NCBI GenBank assembly: GCA_030248295.1
Contig: JASANH010001212.1
Coordinates: 1-64,000 of the forward strand
DNA length: 64,000 nt
Direction: 5' to 3'
DNA from: Mesodorylaimus sp. YZB2_4
Taxonomy: Eukaryota; Nematoda; Enoplea; Dorylaimida; Dorylaimidae
Below the pieces are notes generated by a model. It was not told the DNA's origin. It did not search any database and saw only the letters and a list, made by a program, of their open reading frames with translations. Both the position numbers and the translations under genes were made by a program. Below are positions 13,801 through 27,099 of the stretch, piece after piece (within the stretch, counting starts at the first letter, position 1; every line of letters starts with the position of its first letter).

Positions 13801-15905
13801 CACCACCACCGCCGCCGCCCCCACCGCCACCCGTTGCTCAAACACCGTGCAATGATTTGAAATCGGCATTGGCCATGAAAAGGCAACAAATTCTGAGCAA
13901 AACGCAATCGAATCAAAGCGACGATCATGGATCGAATGAGAATGGGGCGAGGACGAGGAATGATGGGACTTTAGAACAAAGTGGAAATGGTGGAAAAGCT
14001 GATTTTAATTCGGATTTGAAAAACGCGATTGCTCGAAGGCGAACTCAATTGGATAAGCAGCAAAAGGACGGACCGAATGTCGGTGTGGTCAAACTGAGTG
14101 TGGATGAAGCTAAGACGACGCGAGTGGTCGGAATGTCGTTGAAGGAATCGGTGCAGAGTAATATGGGCAATGGTGCGAGGAAGGCCGCGGTTGGAGCGAA
14201 CGGTACGGCTGGTGTTGTGGGCAAGAATGGGAAGAGTGCGGTGCAGGTTAGTGGCGGAGGAGGCAATAATTCGCCGCCAATATCGAATGGGTTCGCGCAA
14301 AAGAAAGATTCGGGCTTTTCGTCATCTCGAAATTCATTGGAACCGAGCGAGTGCGAGGAGACGGCCTCGTCTTCGTCGGGAAGCCAAGCGGATGGACAAG
14401 AGACCGTGGTGGTGGGTAACGAGGATACGTTGAGGCAGCATCGGGTATCGTTTCTGAGTCATCAGTTGGAGGATAGCATGGGTAAGTGGAGGTTGGCTAT
14501 TGAGTGGGATAGGCTTACCACGTAACTACGAAGCTGTTTTGGGTTGGCTCGCTTCGTTTGGAAAAAAGTTAGGTTTTAGGTTGGGTTGTGTTGGGCTGGG
14601 TTAGAGGGTCATTGTGTCGAGGGTTGGGTAGCACAGTCGATGAGGCCTGGCTGTAGACGTTTGGGTGCGTGGGGGTTTTTGTTACAGTGGTAATTCGTCT
14701 TAATTTCAGGCTCGGCCCCGATTCGTGGCCGTCCACCGTTGCAAGCCATGAAACCATCGTCGACGCCGACCATGTGCGCTCATTCGCACGCAGCAGTGAC
14801 GAAACAGCATTCGGGCCCTGATCAGCACGATGCCATCAGCCTTGCGTCGACTCTGTCCACTTTGTCCGGATGCAGCGATGTGACCGCCAGCAGCGCCATG
14901 TCCCAACAGCATCAACGGTTGAGGCAGACGGACTCGATCCCACCCATGCCGCAAGGACCACCACCAGTTCCACCGCCCGATTATGACGCTGCTGACAGTG
15001 GAACGGGCGACAGTGAGAATGACGATGTGACGCCCACTCTGAGCCAGCAGAATTTGGGTAAGTGGGTGTGGGATATACTGTACATCAAGGGCTTTATCCA
15101 TAGCTTGAGGTGTTCCCTGAGACTCATCGAACCAGGTGAGTAATGCGCAAAGAACGGGGCCTATCTTTCCATGTGTATCATTACAAGTTATCACAAAACA
15201 GGCTTTCATTGAATTTTCCGTATTCAAATGGTCCTTGGGACTTGCTGTCACTGTACAATTCACTCCTTGTGTGGTATCATACAAGGATGGTCATACGATG
15301 GTCATGGCATGGAATGCAGTGATGAAAACACTTGTTTTATGACAGCATCAGCACGGCTCTGAACCCTCCGTGTATGATACGCGTATATGTTCGTGTTTTA
15401 GCACATCACCAAACGCGAATATGAGGGGTCAGATTATACTGTATATGACTGGGCACGAAGGGACGTAGCCCAAGTGGGAGGGCCTGAGACTTTCTGAAGG
15501 ATAGACTTTGCACAATCAACGCTATGGAAAATTGAGACTGACATCTCGGGCGTCTATATTGGCGATACACATTATTTTAAAGAGGGGAAAATTCGCCCAG
15601 GGCCCAGCATGACTGATGTGATATGGACTTTTGTTATAGCTCACCAAACGAACTCGTTTCGAACAAAGAATTTAATGAGTTGGTCAGTGGCTGATGTGTG
15701 CGATTGGTTGGATTCGTTGTACTTGAGCGAATATAAACGCGGGTTTTCGAGATCGAACGTGGATGGGCGAAGGTTAATGAATTGTGATCGTACACAATTC
15801 ACTCAATTGGGCGTGACTCGGATTGCGCACAGGATTGCCATGGAAAATTCGTTGAAACAATACAAACCGGAGAGTACGGCCAATTCGCGGATTTCATTTT
15901 CGTAA
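7815..15905 (+). CDS. shank: SHANK-family postsynaptic scaffold protein
   Basis: Shank proteins link membrane receptors and GKAP-type adaptors to actin beneath synapses and junctions. My model has 15 exons: 7815-7958, 9052-9123, 9596-9721, 9778-9955, 10010-10332, 10404-10665, 10725-11192, 11246-11339, 11394-11467, 11893-12017, 12073-12232, 12441-12521, 12796-14481, 14710-15057 and 15640-15905 (TAA). It totals 4,407 nt, or 1,468 residues, with every phase compatible. Order: N-terminal ubiquitin-like/SPN region (about 30-115, with the Shank-like TVWEVKQKIL and NYGLFLPP); ankyrin repeats (about 150-365); the Shank-typical VPYR...RR linker; a PDZ domain (about 558-658, loop KGFGFIL); a long Pro/Ser/Asn-rich region with poly-proline; and a C-terminal SAM domain (about 1390-1455, starting MSWSVADVCDWL). 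No SH3 domain is seen between ankyrin and PDZ, as in nematode SHN-1. Two WH2-like motifs lie at 13.85-14.07 kb. A non-coding first exon upstream is possible. The large intron 11468-11892 could hide an alternative exon. Confidence 0.93.
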
Positions 15906-18900
15906 TATCGAGGAATTCTTTTGTAAAGCTTTTTCTATTGTAATAGTTATTTCGTCAGGCAAACTGTTTGACTAAGTTTCAAAACTCAGTATGATTGCCT
16001 TTTCTGTATTGATGTAGTTTTGTGTATGTAATTTAGGCGTGACCAGGAGTTGCGTTGTTGAGTGAGGGCAGTCCGCGCTTGATAAGAAGCCTGGTGAGGT
16101 GTAGAACATCCTCTGTATATCAGCTACCTACGCTGAGCTTTCTTGTCAGTTCTCATCGGAGTTCTTTTTTTCGTTTTTTTATGAGCTTTACTAAATTACC
16201 GGAAGTGCTGCCAGGTGTCTATGTCTTGTAGGAGTTGAAGGAGCAGCCTTGTAATCATGACTGCGTTTATACTAATTCTGTGTTTTGCAATTGTCATGTG
16301 GTTTTTGCCTTGGTTCTATTTCTCAGAATGGTGTTTCGAAGTGAGTAGGGGTTTTGAGATGTATTCGATATATTACCTTTACTTAGCGTTTTGTGGGGGC
16401 GATATTTATGGTTTGTAAAGATATATTCGAGTGTTTTCTATGTCCTTTTGGAATAACTGACTGATACGCCCTGTTTTGATTTGATAAGTGAAAATTTTCG
16501 AGTTTTAACGAGTTGACGAGTTGAAGGTGGATAGAATGGGGTCGGGGGTTCGAATTTCGCGGGGTAATGCAGGTTTGAAACGCTTATGACATGTTGGCGG
16601 GAGAACTCGAAATTTGGATTAAAGGGGAGTAACTGTCACCTGCTTAATGTCGATCGCGATCAGTGCTGGAAACTTTTCTAGTTGGGATTTTGTTATAATC
16701 GAGAAAATCTAAATAGGAGGGGGAAGAAATGAGGCAGTTTTTGAAATTAGGCATCGATTTTTTAAAACTCAAAAAGTGTTAATGGGTGAGAAATAATTCG
16801 TGGTCTTCCCTTGTTGTTTGTTGTTTTCCGGAAGTTTGTTTACTTTTTTCTGGACATGAGTATATTTTGCATAATTTGGTTTTTGGCACAACTTTATTCG
16901 ATTTGCCCGTCATTGTGGTAAATTGTGGTCGATATTGCGGAGAAATCTCGCTCCCCTGAAACTGGTAAGTTTTCACGTGATTTTCACATTCTCCTTTCTC
17001 CTTTGGCTCCTCATGAAAATATTAGGCATGCGTTCTGTCTTGGGACTGTGGCAATGTTTCAAAAAGCTAGCCAGTTTTCGAGTTTTAGTTTTCATACCCG
17101 TGATTGCGTCATGCGGCTAGACTGGCTAAGCTGGGTGGCAGGAAGGATAGAGCCAAGGGGATTTGGTAGATTTTTTGTTTGGATGAAAGATATCAGGTTA
17201 AAAATTGGGAAGAAAATGTTCTGTATTGACTCCAAGTAGAGCGCGTGATAAGGAAAATGCCAAAAGTCGGAATATATAGTTCATGAAGTATTGCCAAGTT
17301 TTTGCGCCGAGTGGATGGCGCACGTAACAGGGTAGGGAGTGTGGGAAATTGGCTCGATTTTTTGACTCATGTGAGCTATGATACCTTAGTAGGATAGGTG
17401 CTTACGTGAGAGCGCAGGCGTCACTATTGGTTTCAGTCAGGTGGAATCTTCGAGCTCGTTGTAGTTACCTAGGTCAAAAGCGAGAGTAGGCGAATATTTG
17501 GGGTGTTATCAATTTTCTTCTCAACAATGACCCGTGATTACGGGTTCTGTTCGGTGACCGGCACGACGTAATTCAAACCGTTCCGTCTATATTACCATAT
17601 GAATTAGGGTAAGCAATAAAAGCCGGCTACGTTTCGATTTCCGACGAGATTAGAACCAGTGTATGCCGACGGAATCAAAGGCTAGATTAGAACTGATGAA
17701 TAGATGTCTAATCTATTTGTGTAAATTGACTGATGATCCAGTCTTCTCGTCTGGTCTGGTGATGTGATCGGGTAGTTTTCCGGCTTAGTTACAGCGTCTT
17801 ACGCTTCATCGGGGGTTTGATCAGCCGTTTTTTGTGGTACCTCGATGTAGCACTTGATCACTGGTCCGATCAGTCATAGGCTTCGGATGTTCTGTTGCTG
17901 TAGATTCGTCTGTGTTGTGTTGCTCTCAGTGATGGGCAGAAGCTATCGGTGTAAGACTCGGTGAACGTAGGGGCTGGTTCATTCTGTGGTGGGGATGGGA
18001 ATTGGGCTGCCCAAAGAGCTAGGTTGTTGTAGGGGTGGGGTATGATGGCGCAATGACCAATGCTTGGGCATCGTCATCATTATATTTGACATGGTGTTCT
18101 GTGCACTATCTTAAATGTCTTCTGGACACAATCAGATTCATGTCGGCTAGGTCAAAGCAAAAAGACAACTTTCTTTCGAATGACTCAATCGTTTCAAAAT
18201 TTTCAGATGGGAGTTTTCCTTCGGCTGGTCGGCTATATAATAGAGGGTGTGATTAATGTTTCTCAAGTGTGCTCATAAAGAGAGTTAGGGGCTGGCGAAG
18301 TAAAACGGATGTTGAGCATCGCATCCATTCGAGATGTCCGTTTCCATATGTTCAAAATGAGTCTTATTTCTTACGAGACTGGTTTTAGAATGCAGTTTAA
18401 ACAAGATATTTCAGTTTGATTTCGAGATCGCACGCGCATGAGGGTGGAAATTTGCCAAAGGACGAAGAATGGTCTTTGTTTCACGTGCTGGACTGGAATT
18501 AGATTTATCACTGTCCCGATTGAAACGGGTGGGTACAGAGTACGAACGTAGGCTCATCGAATCCGGTCTTCATATTAGTGTATAATCGACTTATTTTCGG
18601 GTAATTGAGTAGATGCTTTAGTTTTGCCAGCAAAATTCTTTGGCTGTTGTTTATCGTTAGTTTTGGATTGAAATTTATTCTTTCGGGACGCGAGTTGGGA
18701 GGAGATAATTGTTTTCGAAAGTTTGTGACGCAAAAATGGAATCTGGTGGTGTTTGTGCGGGGGGGGGGGGACTTTTAGATGTTATGACTGGATAGGGTAA
18801 GGAGGCATATGCCATGATCGGAACGGATAAGGAGCCATTAGGGAGGAGTACACTCGTAGGGATGCGGAAAAGGTGTCGTTTTTTTGCGGACAGGACCTGT

Positions 18901-21900
18901 GTGTGGTCATTAAGCGGAAATGGGCGACGGGATGGTGTAGTGCGTACTTGGTATGGACGGTACGAGTGAATGGCTTGACGCGTCCGATAAAATAAATGAC
19001 GTAACAACAACTAAATTCGATGCGTGCCATGTCGTACGTGGTTGTAGGCCTAGATGGAGGGCCGTGGCCAGTGTCGTGTTGGTTACTGCTCGTCCTCGAT
19101 GCGTATGCTCGGCGACTTGGCTCAGTCGATTGTGGTCCGCCCGCTATGCCAAGACTTGTGAATTGGGACTGTCTTTGGGTTTGGTTTCAGTCGTGGTGCT
19201 TTGTAGGAGATCGGCTAGTCGGATCTTTGGCCGCGGAGGCCATGGGAGGGGTAATTGGTGCGTATATCCTTATGCATCGGCTGAATGAAGATGCAATTCT
19301 GCGAAGTAATAGAGTAACGAGCGAGGAGAGGATCGAGTTTCCACTGCAGTATGTTGGGAGAGAGTGAACTTTGTGTGGGGGCACGCAATGGACTAGAGGG
19401 TGGTGGCATCGACGAACCGTAGGTGCCAGTCTGTACGAATTGTTAGTCTCTCATTTTTGCATTTATTCTCGCAGCGGGAATTCGAGGGCAACAATTCTGT
19501 GTGCTATGGGCCACGTGTGAGGTAAATGGTATGGTGCAAAGAAGTTTACTGTTGGTCTTGGAAGGAGGCGGTTGGTTGGTTAGTGCTGACGAGGAGAACG
19601 GGCATTGTTGGAAGGATCTTTGAGTTGCCCCTCAGTTAGGGGGAATGGGTGTGGTGCGGTGACCAGGTGGTAGGCGCATTTTTTGCAAATGGTGAATGGC
19701 CTGGTCGTGCTGGTTGTTATTTTTAGTTTACACTGATCGGATTGTTATTTTAGTTGGACCATTGAAAAATGTGTTATGCGGCGAGCGTTAAGCTGAGGTT
19801 AGCTTAGCATTGGATTAATGTAGGCCATTGGAGTGCGTGTCTCGGATGGCTTTCATTCTTCGGTTCACCACCGGTGTCTCGTTGTTATTCTTCGCAACGG
19901 GCCATGCCATGCCATGCGTCCTTGGTCGTCGCTTCGTGCTGCGAGGTTTTTTGCAGATGACGATGGAATCGTGGGTTGACTTTTGGAGGGAATAGAAGAA
20001 AAGTGAGGACGGGACGGGGGGTTTGTGTCAAGTCTATTCGTCATTGTCATTGAGCGTGGATAGCAAGGTGGATGATAAAGAATATGTTGGGTGTTTGGGG
20101 ATTGGCTTGGATAGAATGGTGTTGTTTTCGACTTTAGATTACCTCGATTTCAGGGTTGGCGGACAGGGCGGGATTGAAGGTCGTGGTGGGGGATGGGCAT
20201 CAGTCGTACTCTTATGCAATTATTGGCATTACTGCCCCGGCCGTGTGCGTACTTGGTTAAATGGGCGTTGGAATAGGGCTTTGAGAACATAAACTTTTGG
20301 TGTGTCGAGTTATTCTTTGTTTAAACGAGAAGAAGATTTTTCATTGTGGTCGACGGAGGTGTGTGACGGATGAAAGCCTAAAATGAGAACTCGTTTGTCG
20401 AAGAGCTTTTTGAACACGGGTTTGCATCAATGTAGGCGTCAAGTGCGAATAACGATTGCGGCCATTAATCAAATTGATGTAAAGGAACGAGACGAAAATA
20501 CATTGAATTATATTTATTTTTGTTTTTCGTTCGTCTGACCATTAGTGAGGGGCGGGCTGGGTGGTTCTACGAACTTTGGCCGGGCGAACATATTAGTCAT
20601 TAGGTGTGGTGTAAGGGAGCGGAAGAAGGTCATGAGCCAAGGGGGGCATTCTCGGTTCCTGTCCTCTTGTGCAAACTGTCACTTGAGCTGGTTGGTTTAG
20701 GGAAAGGTGACGTTGCGTGCACTCGAATAGACTCATTGTTTGACTAGGTATTTAGGTAGCAGACGCGGGCGAAGTAAAGTTCCGGGAGTAGAAGTGTGTT
20801 CTTTGTAGATTTTTTGCTTTTCCTTGCGTACAAGAAGCGGAAAGGAAATTATGAAAAAAATTTTTTACTTATTCGACAAGACGGATGAAGGGGGAAAAGG
20901 ATTTGCCAAACATGCTGGTCGCAGTGGTCACGAAAACTATGTAAATAGGAGAGTGAGGGGGTCGGGAGGGCGGAGGCAATAGCGGAACATGTTTCACTGG
21001 TTGAAGTGTGTTTACTGTACGAGTAGGTAAAATGAAGAAGCCGGGTCCTTGGACCTTAGGCTCGTTTGCTCGTGACATTTCGGTGAAAATACGTATTCTC
21101 AGCTAACCAATCGAGCACGAGGTCGTGGGCCGAGAAATTTAGTAGCTGGGTAAACTAGTTCACTAAAAACGACGAGTATTAGGTGGTAAGGATGTTTGCA
21201 TATGTGGGCCTTAGCTAGCATTTTTCTCCCATCATCGATTTTAGCTTTGAACGAGCAATGAGTTGGTCATTTTGGATGGACTGGTATTGGGTTGGTACGA
21301 ATCCTCTGCTTTGCATTAACGGTTTTGTTATTTTTTTCAGATTCCTCGAGCTTTTTGCAAATGAAGCTTGCCGTTAGTGTGTGGGTTATGGGGAGGGGGG
21401 GGGGAATTGGCGAAGTGGAAAATGCGGCTTTTGTAGACGTAAATGGAGGAATCGGCTTGGCTTGTATGTAAAGCGTAATTGAGTTTTGAAAGCTGTCAGC
21501 GGAGGAATGGAAAAGTGGTGAAGTGGGGCTGGGCGTGGGGACGTTTCGTGAATTTGGGCGTGGTCGGGTTTTGGGAGTTTTCCGGGATACATTTTAGGAA
21601 CAGAGGATCACTGGTACTGTCTCTTGTTTCTGCAATTTTTCTTTGTCATCTGGCACATTTTTCATGGAAGGAATGGAGCAGGTGGGGACCGGTTTATGAA
21701 AAGTTTGTCTATTTGAGAAGGCGAAATGGAAGTTTTCTGAACTAGCCAGCAGTTGGGGCGAGGGGACAATCTTCTCTTACGAGCAGAGGCAGTGATTGAG
21801 GGGCGTATTTGCGAGACAAGTTTTTTCGTCGTTTTGACGTATTGTTGAAAAGAGATTGTGAGAACGGGAGTGCTAAGAGGTTCTGGAAGATGGTCGATTC

Positions 21901-23289
21901 TCTCATGCTCGGCTCGGATGTAAAGACGAGGCCTAGGCGACGCTTTTCGACGGGATAATGGTTTTTATGTTGGGTGTCGGAGCGTGGCTTGAAAAGTCTG
22001 CAATTTTATCTACCCGTCTGGCCTGGACTGACAAACCTCGTTCGCAGTGAGTCTATAGGATGCCTTAGGGATACTTTTTTCCCATTTCCCGTTATCCGGT
22101 TGGGCATGGGCGATGGTAATGTAAACGAATGATGTAGTCGGCTGGCCTGGTCGATCAGCTGGCGAAGCTTTTCGACTCCGGTTCGGTTAGGATTGGGCGT
22201 TGGTCCGAAAAGGAGGAATGGTCCGGCTGGCTCAGACGTGCCTTGCTCATTGATTATAATTCGATGGTTTTTTGCACGTTGGTGCTTGGGGATTTGCGGG
22301 TGGGTTTTTGTTGTGATTTATAGGCCGTGTGAGAGCTTTGTGGATAAAGTTCTAGATATTTTTCGCCCCCATTCTAACCTAAGAATAGCCTAGACTGGTT
22401 TCGACGTTCATAAAAACACCGGTTTTCTAGTCGCTACAGGCGATGGAGACTAGGGGCAGAGTCGGGACGCCAATCTTGGGCGTGACGACGGGAGGAAGGT
22501 CTTTCTTGCCGTTGGGACGGGGTGGTGGCGCGTTCTTGTTTATCTAATCCTTTGCTAAGTATTTTCCTTTCTTGGCCAATAAAATGGGGCATATTTTAGT
22601 TGCGTCACGGATGGAAGACGGACGGCATATGGGATGGGTAGCTAGAGTATTGTCGGCTTGTATCAATATCTATATTTGTGTAAAATTTGTATGTTTTTTC
22701 TTTGCCTTTCAAGGTCTTCTTTTATTGACGATAAGTCTTCCATAATCGACGGCCGGCCGGCACCAGCCAGTGGAAGATTGGGAAAAAGTGAACCCTGACG
22801 TTGTGAGGAGTAATTGATTGCGAAAAGAGAAAGGAACGTGTTCAATTGCTATTAGGAAGGCGAGAGAAGAAACGAAGACCTTTTCGAATTCTTCTAGTCG
22901 TTGGTTGTTCACAAGTTGGACGTTGTGCTTCGACCTAGGCGGCCTAGGCGAAGTAGTGAAGAGTCTGGTATTCATTCTTCGCTTGCGAAAGTGTGGCGAG
23001 CTCGAAGTCGTCGTATTGAATTTCATCGACGAAAAAGCAGGTTGGGTTTTGGAGGCTTGTTTTTAGTTCTTGTTCACGGCAACGTTTCACCTATATTATT
23101 CTTTAGTACAAGGCCATTCATCGTCGAGCGAGTGGGCGAATTGAAGAGAATAGAAGAGAGCTAGGTGGTTGGACGGAATCGATTGGGTGAAGGCGTAAAT
23201 AACAAACACTAGAAGGCTATTATTGACGGACGAGGACTCGTCTGGTCGATTGGTTATTATCATTATTAGTGTTTACGTTTGGTGCAGCA
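15906..23289. other. G/T-rich gap between SHANK and DAB
   Basis: I see no supportable gene. The sequence has the same plus-strand G/T excess as the introns. Open frames of up to about 115 codons (for example 19,020-19,367) have no domain and a composition explained by the bias. A splice acceptor just before the DAB start codon (AG at 23,286-23,287) suggests that DAB has a 5' non-coding exon somewhere in this gap. One copy of a short dispersed repeat lies near 17.8 kb. Confidence 0.55.
17766..17822 (+). repeat. Dispersed repeat B, copy 1
   Basis: About 57 bases containing AGTTTTCCGGC and GCTTCATCGG resemble 48,096-48,159 inside a VPS13D intron. The two copies differ by substitutions and small gaps. 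The origin is unknown. A weak tRNA B-box-like GGTTTAAGTCC occurs only in the second copy. Confidence 0.45.
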
Positions 23290-26200
23290 ATGCCCGTTGA
23301 GAAATTACGTGAAACGGACGACGGAGTGATGCCTCAACAGAACTGCAAGGCGGGTATGGATCATTTGAATAACAACGAGAACGGGGTTACGTTCATGTCG
23401 ACTTCGCCGAGTGCTACTAAGAATGGAATATTGCACAAATCGAGCAGTAAATTAGGATTCAGCAAAAAGAAAGCGGCCAATGGAAGCGAGGCCAACGGCC
23501 ACTCGATCACGGGCAATGGCAAACGAATGGGTAAGGCGGTGGTGGGTTTTGTGGTTTGGAGGGGGTGAGAGAAAGGAGAAATGCAGGTTGATCAGACATG
23601 ACGTAAGTTTTTCTAAATAATGGCAGACCCGTAAGGTGACGTAAATGTTTTCCATGTTGTACATTTGCAAGTGTCACGTGAGCGATGATACAATGTAGGA
23701 TAGTAGGGCGAGAATAGGAAAATGAGGAAACTGGCGGCCATGCAAGGTTTGTGCATGAATAAGTTTAATCGATGAACGAGCGAGATTTTGGGCGTGGACA
23801 CTAACCAGAAATAAATAAGCTGAACAGGTTTATTGGGAGAGTTTGGTGAAAGTAAAAAGGGGAAAGAATGTTATTGAAAAAATAGCCGTTTCGGGATTGT
23901 GCATATATTTTTAGTAGGAAAACACCTTTTGTCGATGGATATTTTCTAAAATAATTTGCTAGTTGTCGTTTAAAAGTGACCTTGAGGATGTGGTTTTTGT
24001 GTATTTTGTAGACGATCCGTTTCGATTCAGCGGAGATGGTGTTGATTTCAAGGCGAAATTGATTGGTGTTCGCGAAATAGCCGACGCTCGAGGCGATCAA
24101 ATGTGTCAAGATGCCATGCAGTTGTGTAAGGTGAGTGGGCGATAATGAAAGGAAGTGAACTTTTTGAATATCACAACCAGTTTTTGGTTCTAGGCCATTG
24201 TAAAGAGTTCCGGCCAACATAAGCAAAGAATTTTGTTCAATATTTCGCTGGAAGGGTTGAAAATCAAAGAGCAATCGAACGGGGTAAGGATCTCCTTTTG
24301 TGTTTGATATGTGTAGCCATGTTTATGGTACTTTTTTATAGCACGTGGTGCATAGCTTTCCGGTGAGCAAAGTATCATTTATCGCCAAGGATGTGACGGA
24401 TAATCGTGCATTTGGATTCGTCTATGGTTCGCCAGAAGAAAAGCATAAATTTTATGCTATTAAAACGGAGAAAACGGTAGGTTTGTCTGTTTTTTGGAAA
24501 TTATATTTCTATTGGATGTGGTCGGTTTTAGTCGGATCAAGTGGTCATATCGATTCGTGACATGTTCCATGTGGTGTATGAAATGAAGAAGAAACAGATG
24601 GAGGACGCGAAGCATAATAAGGATTCGACGAATGAACAGGTTTGTGGAGCGGGTTTTGATATTTATTCAGGGCTTATAAGAGCAGTTTTTTGATGACGAT
24701 TTTTAGAGCTGCATTAGCTATTGGCTTTGTAGTGAGAGAATGATTGAATTTCGAATTTTAGGGAATGAATGGGACGAGTGCGAAGAACGATGCTCATAGG
24801 AATGGTCCTGTTGTGACGCAAGATGAGAATGGTGTGGCGGTGGCCGATTTGTTGGATTTGGAAACGGAATTGCAAAATTTGAAGCAGGTATGTGTGCTTG
24901 TAGTGGTGTGGTGTGGCAGGGCGTTGGAAGGAATGTTTGTTGTTTTTAGGGGGTTCAGGACATGAACTCGGCCTGGGATGATTTCAATCCGCGGGCGGGT
25001 GAAACGCCTGCTTTATCGAATAGCACATCGTCGGCGAGTTTCGGCAATGGTTTCCATCATCAGCAGGCCCATTTTTATCAAGGCGCTAGTATGGTATCAT
25101 CGTCGACGCCTGACTTTTGTTCGTTGAGCGGAGGCACGACTGCGTCCTTGAACGAAACGATGTCATCAGTCAATGGCGGGGATCCATTCGGTACGGACGC
25201 GTTCAATCCGGTTGTCGGGGCGTCGACATCGTTTTTGAATAGTCAGCAAAATGTAAGTACTATTTTGATTTTGTCATCACCCGAAGGCGGGGCGTGGTGT
25301 GGGAAAGTTAAGCGAACATTGGGTTTCGGGAGTGGCGATGAACTCGAACGATATGTAGCTTGGTTTGGGAAGAAAAAGAAACAAATTGAAAAAGTTAGCG
25401 TATGTTGAAATTTAGTTTTAAAAGGCTTGCTTCTTGTTTTAGTCCCCACCAGTGGGAACTGGCTTGGCTGCGACTGTGCCGCCGCCGCCACCTTCAGCTT
25501 CGAGGCGACGCACGACGAGCAGCACAAGCAGCAATCCGGCTGCGGCTAGCATGTTCGAGGGGGTGGTGAATGGTCAACATTCTCAGCCCCCGCCATCTTT
25601 ATTGATCGATAAGCAAATATCGTCGACGACTACGTCGTGCAGTGGTGCTGGCGAATTGCAAGGCATCGGTTCGTTCGAGAGTCCGGCCCTGGGCTCAGAT
25701 CCGTTTGATACGAGTCATGCAACACGACTAGTCAACAGCGTTGGTACGGCGACGTATGCTCATCACGCCGCCTCGACGCCCATACCCAGATTCCTGTCAA
25801 CATCCTCGCCGCCCTTGGGTCGGACATCGATTTCACTGGAAATGAGCCAGGCGCCGAGCGCAATCGTCGGCCCGAGATCGTCCGTGCTCAGCGATTTCTC
25901 GTCGCCCGGTTCAAATAGTGTATTCGGAACGCCGGCTAATCAAGGTGAGGTGGAAAATAATGATAGGAAAAGGTTTCTGTCATGGCCTACCCGAAATGTG
26001 TTAGATTTGGGGTGCTGATTTACGCTGCGTCTGGCAACCTTATCAGTGTGCTGAGTTATCAAAGTGACCAAGGGCGGATTCGACCGCTGTGTTAATTGAT
26101 AGTCAGTCCTGATGACACTGAAACTTTAAAGAATGCGTCTTGTGATCAGGCTTTGCACTGACGCTTGTCCTACGATTAAATTCCAATACGCTTTCGCGAA

Positions 26201-27099
26201 GTTACCTTGTTGGAGTAGCTCGCTTTGTTTAGGATAACATATTGAGGTTTACCTGACACCACATTTTCATTTCAGACGTTTTTGCGAGTCCTCCGAATAC
26301 TGTCGACTCGCAGAATTCGATTTTGAATCACGCCTTTTACGGGAGCCAGCTGGGGCCCACGACTCAAGACATTACTGGTTTCAATAACCACGGTTTGGTC
26401 GACACTCCGTTGTCAAGCAAGAAGACGCCGGCTTTGAACGTGGCGTCGATTAGTCCGACTACGGTAAACGGATCGTCGTTGAGCGCCTACGCAATCGGAA
26501 CCAACACGCCTCAAATGTCGTCGTCGCCCCAGCAAACATTGCTGAATGCGAATGTACTGAAGGCACCGAATGCAACTTCGTTCGATCAAGCCTTCAACGT
26601 TTTGTGTAATTTGGACGCGTTGACTCCGCAACAAATCAACGTGATGCCGACAAGTGGAAGCGGATCGGCGCCGAAGGAAGATCCTTTCGCGCAAATGAGA
26701 CCACCGCCGAAGAAGAGTATCAATGAATTACGGGGCAGTCCACCCACGTCGTGCTCGCCCTCAATGACCACAAGCAATGCCATACCGTTGTCGACCTTGG
26801 ACGAACTGTACTCGTCGTCGCCCAATTCGATCAAGACACAATCGATTAGTCCATCGTTTGGTGGCGGGTCGGTGCTCACATCTTCGAGCGCACCGCCCGT
26901 CCCGCCTCGATCGTCGTGCTCGTCGGCAGTGGCTAGTCTGTTGCCACCACCATCAGATGGCGCTCGTCAGCATAGACGACCCTTGCCGCAGCCGGTCACG
27001 ACCATGAATGGAATAAGCGTGGGAGGAGGAAATGGAGGATTCTTCGATCATCACAAATCGCACGATCCGTTCGCCGATGATCCGTTTTTTGCTGCGTAA
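23290..27099 (+). CDS. Dab: Disabled-type clathrin adaptor with PTB domain
   Basis: Disabled proteins bind NPxY signals in receptor tails through a PTB domain and recruit AP-2 and clathrin. Exons: 23290-23530, 24012-24130, 24194-24283, 24342-24476, 24532-24639, 24762-24887, 24950-25252, 25443-25944 and 26276-27099 (TAA), giving 2,448 nt or 815 residues. The PTB domain spans about residues 81-230 and carries the Disabled hallmark [11 protein letters not shown], followed by [10 protein letters not shown] and the FAIKTEK-like strand, here FYAIKTEKT. After a Lys-rich helix the rest is low-complexity Ser/Asn/Pro/Thr. DPF-type AP-2-binding motifs are visible ([25 protein letters not shown]), and the C-terminus has a double DPFADDPFF tail. 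A proline-rich PVPPRSS stretch could bind SH3 domains. The start codon directly follows an acceptor-like AG, so the 5' UTR is probably spliced. Confidence 0.92.

Noticed and set aside
19020..19367. 115-codon plus-strand frame in the SHANK-DAB gap
   Set aside because: Trp/Val/Gly/Leu-rich as expected from G/T-rich DNA, with no domain and no splice continuity.
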